From positions 32,860 through 96,859 of the forward strand of contig CAIZFE010000043.1 of assembly GCA_903932145.1 (NCBI GenBank): a stretch of 64,000 bases of DNA, read 5' to 3'. The notes under the pieces were generated by a model. The model made no database searches. It had not been told where the DNA came from and saw only the letters and a list, made by a program, of their open reading frames with translations. Position numbers and translations under genes: made by a program. This document shows, one piece after another, positions 52,101 to 61,600 of this stretch; position 1 is the first letter of the stretch; each line of letters starts with the position of its first letter. The stretch is from an uncultured Rhodopila sp. (GTDB taxonomy: Bacteria > Pseudomonadota > Alphaproteobacteria > Acetobacterales > Acetobacteraceae).

Positions 52101-53072
52101 ATGAAGATCACCATTCTCGACGATTACTTCGACACCGTCCGGACCCTGCCGTGTTTCAGCAAACTGGACGGACAAACTGTCACGATCTGGAACGACCATG
52201 TCCAGGACACGGATATCCTCGCCGAACGCCTGCGGGATACCGAAGTTCTGGTGTTGATCCGGGAACGAACGAAAATCCAGGCGCCGCTGCTCGAACGTCT
52301 GCCGAACCTGCGTCTGATCAGTCAGCGCAGCGTCTGGCCGCATATCGATATCGAGGCATGCTCACGCCAGGGCGTGATCGTGTCGTCCAGCCAGCATGCC
52401 GGCACGCCGTCTTATGCCGCCGCCGAATTGACCTGGGCGCTGACGCTGGCCGCGGCGCGTCAATTGCCGCAACAAATGGCGGCCTTGAAGGCGGGCCACT
52501 GGCAGATCGGCGTCGGCACCTCGCTGCGGCACAAAACACTGGGTATTTTCGGCTACGGGCGGATCGGTGCGGCAGTGGCCGGCTATGGCCGGGCGTTCGG
52601 GATGAATGTCCTGGTGTGGTCGGGACCGGACTCTCTGGAGCGTGCCAGGGCCGACGGGTACGCCACGGCCGCGTCCAAACAGGCGTTCTTCCAGAACTGC
52701 GACGTGGTGTCGCTGCATCTGCGGCTGTTTCCGGCGACGCGCGGGATTGTCATGGCGGCCGATTTGAACTGGATGAAACCAACCGCGATCCTGGTGAATA
52801 CCAGCCGAGCGGGCTTGATTGAGGCAGGTGCGTTGGAGGAGGCGTTGCGAAAGGGCCGACCCGGCATGGCGGCGGTCGATGTGTATGAGAACGAGCCGGT
52901 GACCGACGTAAATCATCCGCTGCTGAGCATGGACAACGTCATTTGCACGCCGCACATCGGATACGTGACTCGCGAGGAGTACCAGACCCAGTTTACCGAC
53001 ATTTTCGACCAGATTCTGGCCTATGCGGCCGGGACGCCGATCAATGTCGTGAACCCGGTGATTTCGAGATAG
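52101..53072 (+). CDS. D-isomer-specific 2-hydroxyacid dehydrogenase
   Basis: A 323-residue NAD-dependent dehydrogenase. The Rossmann motif is [21 protein letters not shown]. Catalytic residues lie in [10 protein letters not shown] (Arg), the [10 protein letters not shown] (Glu) region and TPHIGYVT (His). The family oxidises or reduces 2-hydroxyacids such as phosphoglycerate, glycerate or hydroxypyruvate. The exact substrate cannot be assigned, though the short N-terminal domain and lack of an ACT domain exclude a typical SerA. ATG 52101 starts at MKITILDDY; the frame extends 13 codons upstream through the hairpin, which is unlikely to be translated. Confidence 0.88.
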   Translation: MKITILDDYFDTVRTLPCFSKLDGQTVTIWNDHVQDTDILAERLRDTEVLVLIRERTKIQAPLLERLPNLRLISQRSVWPHIDIEACSRQGVIVSSSQHAGTPSYAAAELTWALTLAAARQLPQQMAALKAGHWQIGVGTSLRHKTLGIFGYGRIGAAVAGYGRAFGMNVLVWSGPDSLERARADGYATAASKQAFFQNCDVVSLHLRLFPATRGIVMAADLNWMKPTAILVNTSRAGLIEAGALEEALRKGRPGMAAVDVYENEPVTDVNHPLLSMDNVICTPHIGYVTREEYQTQFTDIFDQILAYAAGTPINVVNPVISR

Positions 53073-53155
53073 GCGACGCTCGGCGGGCCGGTGCCTGTTG
53101 CCACAAACGCGCCCCTCTGGCTTAAACCCGGCACCAGCCACCAGGAGCGCCGACC

Positions 53156-54502
53156 ATGCCCGTCAATCCCGCCGACAGCCCCATTCTCGGCACGCTCTAT
53201 GGCAGCGATGCCATGCGCGCCGTGTTTGATGAAACCGCCTATTTCCAGCGCATGCTGGATGTGGAGGCCGCGCTCGCCCGCGTCCAGGGCCGCATGGGCG
53301 TCATTCCCGCCGACGCGGCCGAGACCATCATCGCCGCCGCGCGCATCGAAAACCTGCGCACCGAGGACCTCGCCGCCAGTGCCCGCAACGTCGGTTATCC
53401 GGTGGTCGGCCTTGTCAACGGCCTGTCGAAAGCGGCGGGAGAAGCGGGGGGATGGACCCATTGGGGCGCGACGACGCAGGACATCATGGATACCGCCACG
53501 GTCCTGCAGGTCCGCGCCGGGCTCGACCTGATCGAGACCGAACTGCGCGCCATCCTGACCTCGCTGGCGGCTCAGGCGGACAAGCACCGCAACACCGTCA
53601 TGGCCGGCCGCACCCATCTGCAACAGGCACTGCCCGTCACGTTCGGCCTGAAATGCGCGGTTTGGGCGATGCCGTTCCTATCGCACCTGGAACGGCTGCA
53701 ACAACTGCGCGCCCGCGTCCAAATGGTCGAATTCGCCGGCGCCGCCGGCACGCTCGCCTCGCTCGGTGACCAGGGCATCGCGATCATGGAGGCTCTGGCG
53801 GCCGAACTCGGCCTCGGCGCGCCGCTCGCGCCATGGCACGTCTGCCGCGATGCGCTGGCCGAGGCGGTCAGCTTGCTCGGCCTGATCAGCGGCACCCTGG
53901 CGAAAATCGCCACCGACATCATCCTGCTCGCCCAAACCGAGGTCGGAGAGGTCGCCGAACCCTACGTCGCCGGCCGGGGCGCATCCTCCACCATGCCGCA
54001 AAAACGGAACCCGATCGCGTCGGAATACATCCTGGCGGCGTCGCGGATGGTACAAGGCCTGGTGCCGGTCATGCAGGGCGCCATGGCGCAGGACCACGAA
54101 CGCGCCACCGGCCCCTGGCAGGCCGAGGCGCTGGTGCTGCCGCAAGCCTTCGTCCTGACGCATGGCGCGTTGCTGCACACCAAAGCCATCGCCGAGGGCA
54201 TGGTCGTCGATGCCGACCGCATGCGGGCGAACCTGAACATCACCCATGGCCTGATCGTGTCTGAAGCCGTCATGATGGGCCTCGCCCCGGTGCTCGGGCG
54301 TGGCGAGGCGCACCACGTCGTCAAGCACGCCTGCGACATCGCGCTGACCGAGAAGATCTCGCTTGCGGATGCGCTGCAACGCGATCCGGCGGTGGCGTCC
54401 CGGCTGGATCGCGCGGCGATTGAGAAGCTGATCGACCCGGCCAACTACCTTGGTAGCACGCAGGGTTTCATCGACCGGGTTGTCGGCGCTGCGAAGGGCT
54501 GA
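53156..54502 (+). CDS. pcaB: 3-carboxy-cis,cis-muconate cycloisomerase-like (PcaB) fumarase-superfamily enzyme
   Basis: A 448-residue enzyme of the fumarase/aspartase/adenylosuccinate lyase superfamily. The signature loop is GRGASSTMPQKRNPIASE. Conserved regions 1 and 2 are present as VNGLSKAAGEAGGWTHWGATTQDIMDTA and TVMAGRTHLQQALPVTFG. Length and the GWTHWGATTQD motif match PcaB of the protocatechuate branch of the beta-ketoadipate pathway. No pcaC, pcaD, pcaG or pcaH is adjacent, so the symbol rests on family resemblance only. AGGAGC precedes the ATG. It follows the hydroxyacid dehydrogenase by 83 bp. Confidence 0.8.
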   Translation: MPVNPADSPILGTLYGSDAMRAVFDETAYFQRMLDVEAALARVQGRMGVIPADAAETIIAAARIENLRTEDLAASARNVGYPVVGLVNGLSKAAGEAGGWTHWGATTQDIMDTATVLQVRAGLDLIETELRAILTSLAAQADKHRNTVMAGRTHLQQALPVTFGLKCAVWAMPFLSHLERLQQLRARVQMVEFAGAAGTLASLGDQGIAIMEALAAELGLGAPLAPWHVCRDALAEAVSLLGLISGTLAKIATDIILLAQTEVGEVAEPYVAGRGASSTMPQKRNPIASEYILAASRMVQGLVPVMQGAMAQDHERATGPWQAEALVLPQAFVLTHGALLHTKAIAEGMVVDADRMRANLNITHGLIVSEAVMMGLAPVLGRGEAHHVVKHACDIALTEKISLADALQRDPAVASRLDRAAIEKLIDPANYLGSTQGFIDRVVGAAKG

Positions 54503-54558
54503 GGCCTCTCGGCGGTAGCATCTTGGCCGGTCGCAACGGTAGTCCGCTGACGATGCAG

Positions 54559-54586
54559 AACAATGGCGGTTCCGGTAGCCATTGTT
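54559..54586 (+). terminator. Hairpin after pcaB
   Basis: AACAATGGC and GCCATTGTT form a perfect 9-bp stem with a 10-nt loop, 57 nt beyond the pcaB stop. No T-run follows. It stands 11 bp from a REP-like element. Confidence 0.4.
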
Positions 54587-54596
54587 GCCTCAACCT

Positions 54597-54673
54597 GTCA
54601 TGGCCCGGCTTGTCCGGGCCACCTATCGCGGCACCGTCGAGTCATAGGTGGCCCGGACAAGCCGATCCATGAC
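54597..54673. repeat. REP-like palindromic element
   Basis: GTCATGGCCCGGCTTGTCCG...CACCTAT (54597-54626) pairs with ATAGGTGGCCCGGACAAGCC...CATGAC (54644-54673), with 2 mismatches. The loop contains CGCGGCACCGTC. Its first 42 nt are identical to the element that runs off the right edge at 63958-63999. It lies between pcaB and recX, which converge. Confidence 0.9.
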
Positions 54674-54721
54674 GACAAAGAAATGGTACCACACTGACCC
54701 GGCTATTTGCGGGCGATCGCC

Positions 54722-55294
54722 TTACTGCCGCAAGTCGTGGATGCGCGTTTCCGCGTCCTCACGCGGCGTGTCCAACGCCTGCTGCGCGATATCTCGTGAA
54801 AATCCCGCACGCGCCAACAGCCCCATTTCCTTGTTCCGAATCGCGTCGTCGGCATCTTCGACCGCTCGGTAAGGCCCGATTCGCCGCTTGCGCACCAGCA
54901 CCAACGCGGCCCCCAGTTCGGTGTCCGCATCGGTCGCCGAGGCCGCCCGGGCCATCTCCGGCGGCACACCCTTGGCAACCAGCCGGGCCTGGATGGATCG
55001 ATTGGATTGGCCGGCTCGCACCAGCGTCTTCGAACGATTCTCCGCAAACGCCGCGTCGCTGACCGCGCCGGCCTGCACCAACCGTGCGATCACCCCGTCG
55101 ATCGCCGCCCGGGCCGCCGCGATCACCGGTTCGGCCGCATCCAGGTCGGTTTGCGCCCGAGCCCAGCGGTCGATCTTCTGCACCAGGACGCGCCGCAAAC
55201 CGGCCTCGGTCGCCGCATACCGAGCGAGGTAATAGAGTGCCGCCTGATACAGACTGCCGGCATCCGGCGGGGGAGGGATGGAGTCTTTGGCCAT
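54722..55294 (-). CDS. recX: RecX-like regulatory protein
   Basis: A 190-residue helical protein with the RecX repeat layout. It begins LYQAALYYLARYAATEAGLRRVLVQKIDRWAR (the first three-helix unit; the YLARYAATE-LRR segment is characteristic), then DGVIARLVQAGAVSDAAFAENRSKTLVRAGQSNRSIQARLVAKGV, then a third unit KEMGLLARAGFSRDIAQQALDT. RecX binds RecA filaments and restrains strand exchange. recA is not in the window. The ATG at 55294 opens just before the conserved helix; the longer frame upstream is unlikely. It is divergent from argD. Confidence 0.82.
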   Translation of the reverse strand: MAKDSIPPPPDAGSLYQAALYYLARYAATEAGLRRVLVQKIDRWARAQTDLDAAEPVIAAARAAIDGVIARLVQAGAVSDAAFAENRSKTLVRAGQSNRSIQARLVAKGVPPEMARAASATDADTELGAALVLVRKRRIGPYRAVEDADDAIRNKEMGLLARAGFSRDIAQQALDTPREDAETRIHDLRQ

Positions 55295-55361
55295 GCCGCC
55301 ACGATGCCCGAGGGCCGCCCGGATGCAAGCGCTTTCCTGCACCCGGCCACCGGGACGCGCA

Positions 55362-55459
55362 CGAAGCAGCTTCGTTTCGGCAGGTCCCCCCTCGGAAACC
55401 TTCGTTTCCCAGAACCTTCGTTTGACAGAGACTCGCCGTTCGCCAATTATCGTCGTTTC
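55362..55459. promoter_or_regulatory. Cluster of CTTCGTTT-type repeats and palindromes in the recX-argD gap
   Basis: Two near-adjacent palindromes occur: CGAAGCAGCTTCG (55362-55374) and GGAAACCTTCGTTTCC (55394-55409). TTCGTTT appears at 55371, 55401 and 55417, with a related TCGTTT at 55453. Placed between divergent recX and argD, this might be an operator region. No known regulator motif (such as an ARG box) is recognised. Confidence 0.3.
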
Positions 55460-55528
55460 CCTCGGACCCGCCCCGAAAGGTCGTGGATGGGTGATCCGTC
55501 GGAAAGGCTGAAACAAGGGCTACATCGG

Positions 55529-56728
55529 ATGATCTCCGCTCTGCTACCGAACTACGCACGTGCTGAACTCGCTTTCGAGCGGGGCGAGGGCGCTTGGCTG
55601 TGGACGGTTGACGGGCGACGATTCCTCGATTTCGGGTCGGGCATTGCCACGGCCTCGTTGGGACATGGGCATCCGCATCTGGTGAAGGCGATCGCCGACC
55701 AGGCTGCCAAGGTGATGCACACGTCCAACCTGTATCGCATTCCGCAGGCCGAGCGGCTGGCTCAGCGGCTGGTCGATGCGACGTTCGCGGACAGCGTGTT
55801 TTTCTGCAACTCGGGCGCCGAGGCGAACGAGGGCATGATCAAGATGATGCGCCGGGCGATGTCGGACGCCGGCAAGCCGGAGCGCTTCCGGTTCATCTGC
55901 TTCGAAGGCGCGTTCCACGGCCGCACGCTGGCCACGCTCGCTGCCACCGGCAACCCGCACTACATGGAAGGCTTCGGCCCCGTGGTCGAAGGTTTCGATC
56001 ATGTCCCGTTCAACAACATGAACGCGGTGCGCAACGCGATCGGTCCGAACACCTGCGGCATCATCATCGAGCCGATCCAGGGCGAGGGCGGCGTGCGTCC
56101 GGCCGACATGCAGTTCCTGCGCGACCTGCGCGCGGTGTGCGACGAATACGACATCATCCTGGGCATGGACGAAGTGCAGTCCGGCATGGGCCGTACCGGT
56201 AAGTTGTTCGCCCACGAGTGGTCGGGCATCACGCCGGACGTCATGTCCTCCGCCAAAGGCATTGGCGGCGGTTTCCCGCTCGGTGCCGTCCTGGCCAAGG
56301 AACGATTCGCCAAGGCTTTGGTCCCCGGCACTCACGGCACGACCTACGGCGGCAATCCGCTGGCGTGCGCCGCCGGTAACGCGGTACTAGACGTGATCCT
56401 GGCGCCCGGATTCCTGGAGGAAGTCGAACGCAAAGGCCGCAAGCTGCGCGGCGAACTCGACGTGATCGCACGCGAATTTCCGACCGTGTTCGTCGATGCG
56501 CGCGGCATGGGCCTTTTGTTGGGCCTGAAGGCAGCGATTCCCGTTGGTCAGATTCAGGCGGCGTGCATTGCCGAGGGCCTGATGGCGATCACCGCTGGCG
56601 ATAACGTCCTGCGTCTGGCGCCGCCGCTGGTGGTCACCGACAACGACATCGACCAGGCCGTCGGCATGCTCCGCAAGGCCGCGACGAAGGTGGCGGCCGG
56701 TATCGCGGAGAAGGCAGCGGCACAGTGA
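55529..56728 (+). CDS. argD: Acetylornithine/ornithine-type aminotransferase (class III)
   Basis: A 399-residue PLP enzyme. Features are [24 protein letters not shown], the phosphate loop [12 protein letters not shown], the [17 protein letters not shown] motif, [14 protein letters not shown], the [11 protein letters not shown]sp contacting the pyridine nitrogen, and the PLP lysine in [15 protein letters not shown]. It converts N-acetylglutamate semialdehyde to N-acetylornithine in arginine synthesis. The assignment as argD rather than a general ornithine aminotransferase rests on the following argF, whose GTG overlaps its TGA by 4 bp. ATG 55529 ([11 protein letters not shown]) is preferred to ATG 55487. 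Confidence 0.9.
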   Translation: MISALLPNYARAELAFERGEGAWLWTVDGRRFLDFGSGIATASLGHGHPHLVKAIADQAAKVMHTSNLYRIPQAERLAQRLVDATFADSVFFCNSGAEANEGMIKMMRRAMSDAGKPERFRFICFEGAFHGRTLATLAATGNPHYMEGFGPVVEGFDHVPFNNMNAVRNAIGPNTCGIIIEPIQGEGGVRPADMQFLRDLRAVCDEYDIILGMDEVQSGMGRTGKLFAHEWSGITPDVMSSAKGIGGGFPLGAVLAKERFAKALVPGTHGTTYGGNPLACAAGNAVLDVILAPGFLEEVERKGRKLRGELDVIAREFPTVFVDARGMGLLLGLKAAIPVGQIQAACIAEGLMAITAGDNVLRLAPPLVVTDNDIDQAVGMLRKAATKVAAGIAEKAAAQ

Positions 56729-57693
56729 GTAGCACGCTCCGCCGGACTTCGGACGTACGGGGCGAGTCAACGCCGAGCGGGAGTGCGCCGCGGCATTTCC
56801 TGGATCTGCGCGACTTCGATACGGCGACACTGCGGCAGATGCTTGACATAGCGTCGGGCTTCAAGCGGGCAGGGGGCGTTTCATCGCGCCCCCTCGCCGG
56901 CAAGACTTTGGCGCTGATCTTCGAAAAACCCTCCACCCGCACGCGCGTGTCGTTCGAGGTCGGGATGCGTCAGCTTGGCGGCGACGTGGTTATGTTGCCG
57001 GGTAAGGAACTCCAGCTCGGACGCGGCGAGTCGGTGGCGGATACGGCGAAAGTGCTGTCGCGCTATGTCGATGCGATCATGCTGCGGACCGACAAGGCGT
57101 CGAAGCTACAGGAACTGGCGGACCACGCGACGGTGCCGGTCATCAACGGCCTGACCGAGGCGTCGCACCCGTGCCAGTTGATGGCCGACGTGATGACGTT
57201 CGAGGAACATCGCGGCCCAATCGCCGGACAGGTGATTGCATGGTGCGGCGATGGCAACAACGTCGCGCGAAGCTGGATCGAGGCGGCGGTACGCTTCGGG
57301 TTCACGCTGCGTCTGGCGACTCCGGATGGGTTGCGTCCGCCAGACGATCTGGTGGCGTGGGCACGCTCGCAAGGTGGCACGATCGAACTGACCGACGACC
57401 CCGAGGCGGCGATTGCCGGGGCGCGATGCGTTGTGACGGACACCTGGGTATCGATGTCGGACGATCCGCACACAAGCCGGCATAACCTGCTGGCTCCGTA
57501 TCGGGTGACCAGCACGCTGATGGCTCAGGCCGCTCCGGATGCGTTGTTCATGCACTGCCTGCCCGCGCATCGCGGCGAGGAAGTTGATGCCGATGTGATC
57601 GACGGTCCGCATTCGGTGGTGTTCGATGAGGCGGAAAACCGCCTGCACGCGCAGAAGGGCGTGCTGGCCTGGGTGATGGGCGCTGCGCGGTAG
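56725..57693 (+). CDS. argF: Ornithine carbamoyltransferase
   Basis: A 322-residue enzyme. The carbamoyl phosphate site is [13 protein letters not shown], followed by [39 protein letters not shown], the ornithine-binding [11 protein letters not shown], and the [20 protein letters not shown] catalytic loop with its cysteine. The reaction joins carbamoyl phosphate and ornithine to give citrulline. The start is a GTG within the argD stop (GTGA overlap), so translation is coupled. Downstream lies a large gene-free region; the hslO gene often found next in related genomes is absent. Confidence 0.95.
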   Translation: MSSTLRRTSDVRGESTPSGSAPRHFLDLRDFDTATLRQMLDIASGFKRAGGVSSRPLAGKTLALIFEKPSTRTRVSFEVGMRQLGGDVVMLPGKELQLGRGESVADTAKVLSRYVDAIMLRTDKASKLQELADHATVPVINGLTEASHPCQLMADVMTFEEHRGPIAGQVIAWCGDGNNVARSWIEAAVRFGFTLRLATPDGLRPPDDLVAWARSQGGTIELTDDPEAAIAGARCVVTDTWVSMSDDPHTSRHNLLAPYRVTSTLMAQAAPDALFMHCLPAHRGEEVDADVIDGPHSVVFDEAENRLHAQKGVLAWVMGAAR

Positions 57694-58572
57694 GGATGTT
57701 CCTATGTCATGCGGGTGAATCTCGTGTGAGCCCGACCTGAATAATTGCGGGCCGAATCTGATCCTCTCGTGAGTGACAGCGGGTCAAGTGACCCACAGAA
57801 CAATCGTGTACCGCATCAGGCCGTGCAATTCGTCTGCTGGCCGCAGATTTTGCGGACCTCCGAAATGTTGATCGCCGCCTTGCCGAGGTCCACAGGCTGC
57901 AAATGATCCGAACTAAGCCGTTCGCACAATACCGCTGAATAGAGCGGTGCCAATGATAACGGCCCAACTCGCAATAGACGACCGGCACCAGGCGACCGGC
58001 AGCGGCTCGGCACTCGGATCCCGCGAGCCTCGGGCTGGACTACGACGGAGTGTTGCCAACGGCACTGTTCGATGCATTGCGGTCGCGATTACGATCGGTT
58101 CCGATTCAGCGAAAAGTCCGGCGAGGTGAATGAAATGGTCACTCAGAAGCAGGCGAACACGACCAATCTGGCGCGAAAATCCGGAATATCGGTTAATCAA
58201 TGCAATGGTACGAAATAATAAACAACGTGGCGAAATATAGATTATGCCGGCAGGCGCGCCGTGGTAAATATGATATCGTCCGTTGCTTGGGGGTCCGCTT
58301 CGTCGCTGTAAATAATACTTGAGTTTAGTCCAATTAACGAAAAAATGGTATGAGAAAAATCCGCACGCGCATATAAGATTGGTGGCGACGGTGCCCCAAG
58401 CCAGGGCAAAGCCGACGACGTTGCGTTGGTAAAAATCTCAGTTGCCACATGCACCAAACGGACACCGCCTGAACTCTGTTTGGAATGGCATATCGGAATG
58501 ATCGGTTGGTTGCGCCGCTTATCTGGTCTTGTACACCGTTAGGCATATAATCAAATGAAAGGGAGAAATAGG
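57694..58572. other. 879-bp gene-poor region
   Basis: No coding region is convincing. The part from about 58130 to 58570 is AT-richer than the genome average here and includes a 71-codon minus-strand frame (58242-58457) of doubtful status. It must contain the promoter of the secreted protein at 58573. No palindrome, RNA or remnant was recognised. It could be an old deletion site. Confidence 0.5.
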
Positions 58573-59223
58573 ATGAAAAATCTGATCGTCGCCGCAGCGG
58601 CTGTTTCCCTGTGGATTGGCGGCGCCTATGCGCAGTCCACCGTCAATACGACATCGTTTACGTTAGCACCGAATGCGGCGTTCATCAAATGCCTCGCCGC
58701 GGATGGCACCACTCCTCCTGCCGCGAGGGTGTTCCTCCGTCGCGGTAATTTGAACGATACGCTTGAGGTCCATGTCAGCGGGCTCAAACCAAATCTACAG
58801 TTCGATCTGTTCACGGTGCAGCGGAGTCCCTTCCTCGCGGATGGCACGAAAGATCCCGATTTCCCTGGAACGTTTGGCCTCGCATGGTATCAGAGCGACC
58901 TTGATGCCGACGAAAACGGCAACGCGAATATCCACGTGCCGCTGCGCTCGATCTTTCTTGACCAAATTTTCGGTTTTGATGGCGATAAAAACGCGGACGG
59001 CACCGTTATACTGCCGCCGGTCAATACCTACCATGTCGGCTTTTGGTTCAACATGCCCAGCGATGCCGCGCCCTGCGGTTTCGATGTGACCAAGCCCACA
59101 CCATTCAACGGTGAGCATCAGGCAGGCCCCCTCGCGATGATTTCGAAACCTGTCGCGGCAACGAAACTTGGTCCGCTGTGCGTGTCCCCCGAGGAAGGCA
59201 CACCGTGCAGCCCGACCCAGTGA
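58573..59223 (+). CDS. Secreted hypothetical protein
   Basis: A 216-residue exported protein with a signal peptide (MKNLIVAAAAVSLWIGGAYA, cleavage before QSTV). The mature part is beta-rich: TLAPNAAFIKCLAADGTTPPAARVFLRRGNLNDTLEVHVSGL, then LFTVQRSPFLADGTKDPDFPGTFGLAWYQSDLDADENGNANIHV. The DLDADENGNANI and DGDKNADGT stretches look like calcium-binding loops. There are four cysteines, two near the C terminus (CGFDV and LCVSPEEGTPC). The ATG at 58573 has GGGAG upstream. No known domain is assigned; a periplasmic or extracellular binding role is likely. Confidence 0.75.
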   Translation: MKNLIVAAAAVSLWIGGAYAQSTVNTTSFTLAPNAAFIKCLAADGTTPPAARVFLRRGNLNDTLEVHVSGLKPNLQFDLFTVQRSPFLADGTKDPDFPGTFGLAWYQSDLDADENGNANIHVPLRSIFLDQIFGFDGDKNADGTVILPPVNTYHVGFWFNMPSDAAPCGFDVTKPTPFNGEHQAGPLAMISKPVAATKLGPLCVSPEEGTPCSPTQ

Positions 59224-59643
59224 TCAGAGGCTCCGATCAAGGGGGACGATCGAAGGTCTGAGCGGGCGTGGCGGGACGCGTGAGCGTGCGCGCGTTCTGA
59301 CAAAGGACCGATGCGCCCGATCCACGGCGTCGCGTTGTGACTCGATGCCGTGGACTGCAGTTGATATTGCGGCCAATTCGCATGACGACCGGAAACGCCA
59401 AACTCTCAACGCTGTACCATAAATAGGAACGGCTAAAAACTCGACTGTCGTATTTACGGCGTTTTGTCGCTGGAATTCTTCAATGAGTGCGATCGCATCT
59501 GCGTTCGGTCCTGAACCAGCGAGTCATCCGGCAAACGAGTGAACGCCCCAAAATCACGGACACGCCGGCGGGCCACTTGTCCGGCCGGGCGCCACACGAT
59601 AATGTCGTTCCACGCCGAATACGACAGCGCTGGAGAACGCCAT
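59224..59643. other. 420-bp intergenic region
   Basis: Leader region of the MBL gene and 3' flank of the secreted protein gene. A short TGATC/GATCA hairpin immediately follows the upstream stop. No other element or gene is seen. Confidence 0.5.
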
Positions 59644-60618
59644 ATGACCGGACTGAGCCGCCGCAGCCTGCTGACACACACCGCCGGCCTGGGCGTCGCG
59701 GCGCTGATGGGTGCGCAGGCCCGGGCGAATGCCCCGATCTCCGGCCACCAGGCTCCCGGCTTCTACCGCTTCAAGCTGGGTGACTACGAAGTCACCATCC
59801 TGAACGATGGCGCCCGCACGTTCCCGCTGCCGGACACCTGGGTCACTAACGTCGCCAAGGATCAGGCGCTCGGCGCCGCCGGTGAGGCGTTCATGCCCGC
59901 CGGCAAGGTCACGGTGCCGTTCAATCCAACCCTGATCAACACCGGATCGAAACTGGTCCTGATCGACGCCGGCAACGGACCGTCCCCCGATGGCGCCGTC
60001 GGCCTGCTGTTCCCCAACTTAGCCGCCGCCGGAATCAAGCCCGAGGACATCGACGTCCTGGTCCTGTCGCACCTGCACCCCGACCATATCAACGGCATCC
60101 GCACCGCCGACGGCGGCATCGCATTCCCCAACGCCGAAATCATCGCACCCGAACCCGAGTGGGCGTTCTGGATGAGCGACGACAACATGGCCAAGGCGAC
60201 GACGCCCATCGACAAGAACTACTTTGTCAACACGCGGAAGATACTTGGCGGTCTGAACGACCGGGTCGGCCGTTACTCTTGGGACAAGGAAGTCGCGCCT
60301 GGCATTACCGCGATCGCCACACCCGGCCATACGCCGGGCCACACATCGTTCGCCATCGCCTCCGGCAACAGCCGCATGCTGGTGCAGTCGGACGTGACCA
60401 ATATCCCGGAGCTGTTCCTGCGTAATCCGGATTGGCATGTCGCGTACGACCACGATCCCGACATGGCGCAGCAAACGCGGCACCGTTTCTACGACATGGC
60501 GGCGACCGAAAAGATGCTGGTGGCGGGGTACCATTTCTCGTTCCCCTCGGCCGGGCATGTGGAGAAGGCCGGCGCGGGGTATCGGCTGGTGCCGGTGGCG
60601 TGGAGTGCCGCGCTTTAG
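59644..60618 (+). CDS. Tat-exported MBL-fold hydrolase, lactonase-like
   Basis: A 324-residue protein with a twin-arginine signal (MTGLSRRSLLTHTAGLGVAALMG). The metallo-beta-lactamase core includes SHLHPDHING (His143, His145, Asp147, His148), TPGHTPGHTSF (His) and the bridging Asp in VQSDVTN, with a late YHFSFPSAGHVEK. The NDG start, spacing and a substrate pocket like that of AHL lactonases place it in the quorum-quenching/alkylsulfatase-like MBL branch; the substrate is unknown. ATG 59644 has GGAG upstream. Its end overlaps a dead mazF gene by 4 bp. Confidence 0.87.
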   Translation: MTGLSRRSLLTHTAGLGVAALMGAQARANAPISGHQAPGFYRFKLGDYEVTILNDGARTFPLPDTWVTNVAKDQALGAAGEAFMPAGKVTVPFNPTLINTGSKLVLIDAGNGPSPDGAVGLLFPNLAAAGIKPEDIDVLVLSHLHPDHINGIRTADGGIAFPNAEIIAPEPEWAFWMSDDNMAKATTPIDKNYFVNTRKILGGLNDRVGRYSWDKEVAPGITAIATPGHTPGHTSFAIASGNSRMLVQSDVTNIPELFLRNPDWHVAYDHDPDMAQQTRHRFYDMAATEKMLVAGYHFSFPSAGHVEKAGAGYRLVPVAWSAAL

Positions 60619-60899
60619 AGCGACAGGATCGCCGCCACCCGTTCCAACACGGCCGTCGCCAGCCGATCCGGCGCGGCCGCAATGAAGCGGACATGCCGGG
60701 CGACGTGGTCGATGCTCTTGGTCTGGTCGGCCAGCACCACGCCTGAGATGCGCCCTCCTGCCGGACTTGGCACCTCGAACGGCCAATCCCGCCGCGTGCC
60801 GGCGATCGGGGCGATGAAGGCGCAGCCCGTCAACGCGTTGAGCGCCCGTTCTTACAGAACCAGTCCGGGTCTTTTACTCGGTGAAACCTCCGAACTCAT
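60615..60899 (-). pseudogene. Broken mazF/pemK-like toxin gene
   Basis: From ATG 60899 the frame reads MSSEVSPSKRPGLVL and then TAA (60852-60854). After the stop the same frame continues ERALNALTGCAFIAPIAGTR, then RDWPFEVPSPAGGRISGVVL, then ADQTKSIDHVARHVRF to 60615. The RP-LVL-----NALTG-A--API motif and the late VVLADQTKSID are the MazF/PemK endoribonuclease pattern. The N-terminal strand is also missing. No MazE partner is adjacent. The gene is inactive unless translation restarts at the TTG at 60833. Confidence 0.7.
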
Positions 60900-60994
60900 T
60901 CCAAAAATTTCGATCAAAAAAATGTAGAGACGGATTGATTTTTCGTGCCACCTGTTAACCATTTGTAAATCTTTCGCCTCCATCATGCGCCCGC

Positions 60995-61543
60995 ATGTCA
61001 ACACCACCCATCATCATCATCGCCGAACCCGACCACATGATCAGCAGTGCGCTGCGGGTGGAGTTCGACCGTGGCGGCTTTGTTCCGCTGCTCGCGGCAA
61101 CCGGCCAGGAAGCCGAGGACTTTGCCTCGCAGACGATGGCCCATCTGGTCGTGCTGGATACCAGATTGCATCTGGGTGCTTACGATGCCTGCGTCCGCAT
61201 TCGCCGGCGCCGGGGTTACGAGACGACGCCGATTGTCCTGACGACTCACGAATCGTCGCCCCGGGTCAACGCGGTGGCACACAAAGCCGGCGCCACGCTC
61301 GTGCTTCCAAAGCCGTATTCGGTGAGCGATCTGTTCACCGCGATCCAACCGTTTGTGGCGGCTGACGACCTGTTACTGACGCATCGCGCTCAGGCCGGCG
61401 GGTTTGGGGCGCCGCAACAATGGTGGCCGACTCCACCACCGACCTGGCAATCTGGAGCGGATTCGGCGCTGACCCGAAACGGCCAGCTTTTGCCCATCGT
61501 GCGCGGTAAGGGCGCCAAGATTCCGCTGGTCCGCCCCTCTTGA
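60995..61543 (+). CDS. Receiver-domain response regulator
   Basis: A 182-residue protein consisting of one receiver domain and a short tail. Acidic residues are Glu11 and Asp13 (IIAEPDH), the phosphoacceptor is Asp55 (LVVLDTR), Thr84 follows strand 4, and Lys106 (VLPKPYS) is the conserved lysine. There is no output domain: the last 60 residues are Pro/Trp/Gly-rich (PQQWWPTPPPTWQSG) and probably disordered. It could act as a phosphate relay or through protein contacts. No histidine kinase is adjacent. Confidence 0.85.
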   Translation: MSTPPIIIIAEPDHMISSALRVEFDRGGFVPLLAATGQEAEDFASQTMAHLVVLDTRLHLGAYDACVRIRRRRGYETTPIVLTTHESSPRVNAVAHKAGATLVLPKPYSVSDLFTAIQPFVAADDLLLTHRAQAGGFGAPQQWWPTPPPTWQSGADSALTRNGQLLPIVRGKGAKIPLVRPS

Positions 61544-61554
61544 CTTTGATGGCT

Positions 61555-61596
61555 GATACATCAGTATCCAATCCACGAATGGATAACTGATGTCTC
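61555..61596. promoter_or_regulatory. Imperfect palindrome upstream of the Xre gene
   Basis: GATACATCAGTATCCA (61555-61570) faces TGGATAACTGATGTCTC (61580-61596); the inner ACATCAGT/ACTGATGT core is perfect. It ends 4 nt before the ATG, so it spans the leader and possibly the promoter of an HTH gene. It looks like an autoregulatory operator, though it could also terminate the response regulator transcript. Confidence 0.5.
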
Positions 61597-61600
61597 ACAC

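Noticed and set aside
58242..58457. A 71-codon minus-strand frame in the gap after argF
   Set aside because: The translation looks less random than most shadows, but there is no ribosome-binding site, known motif or neighbour support.
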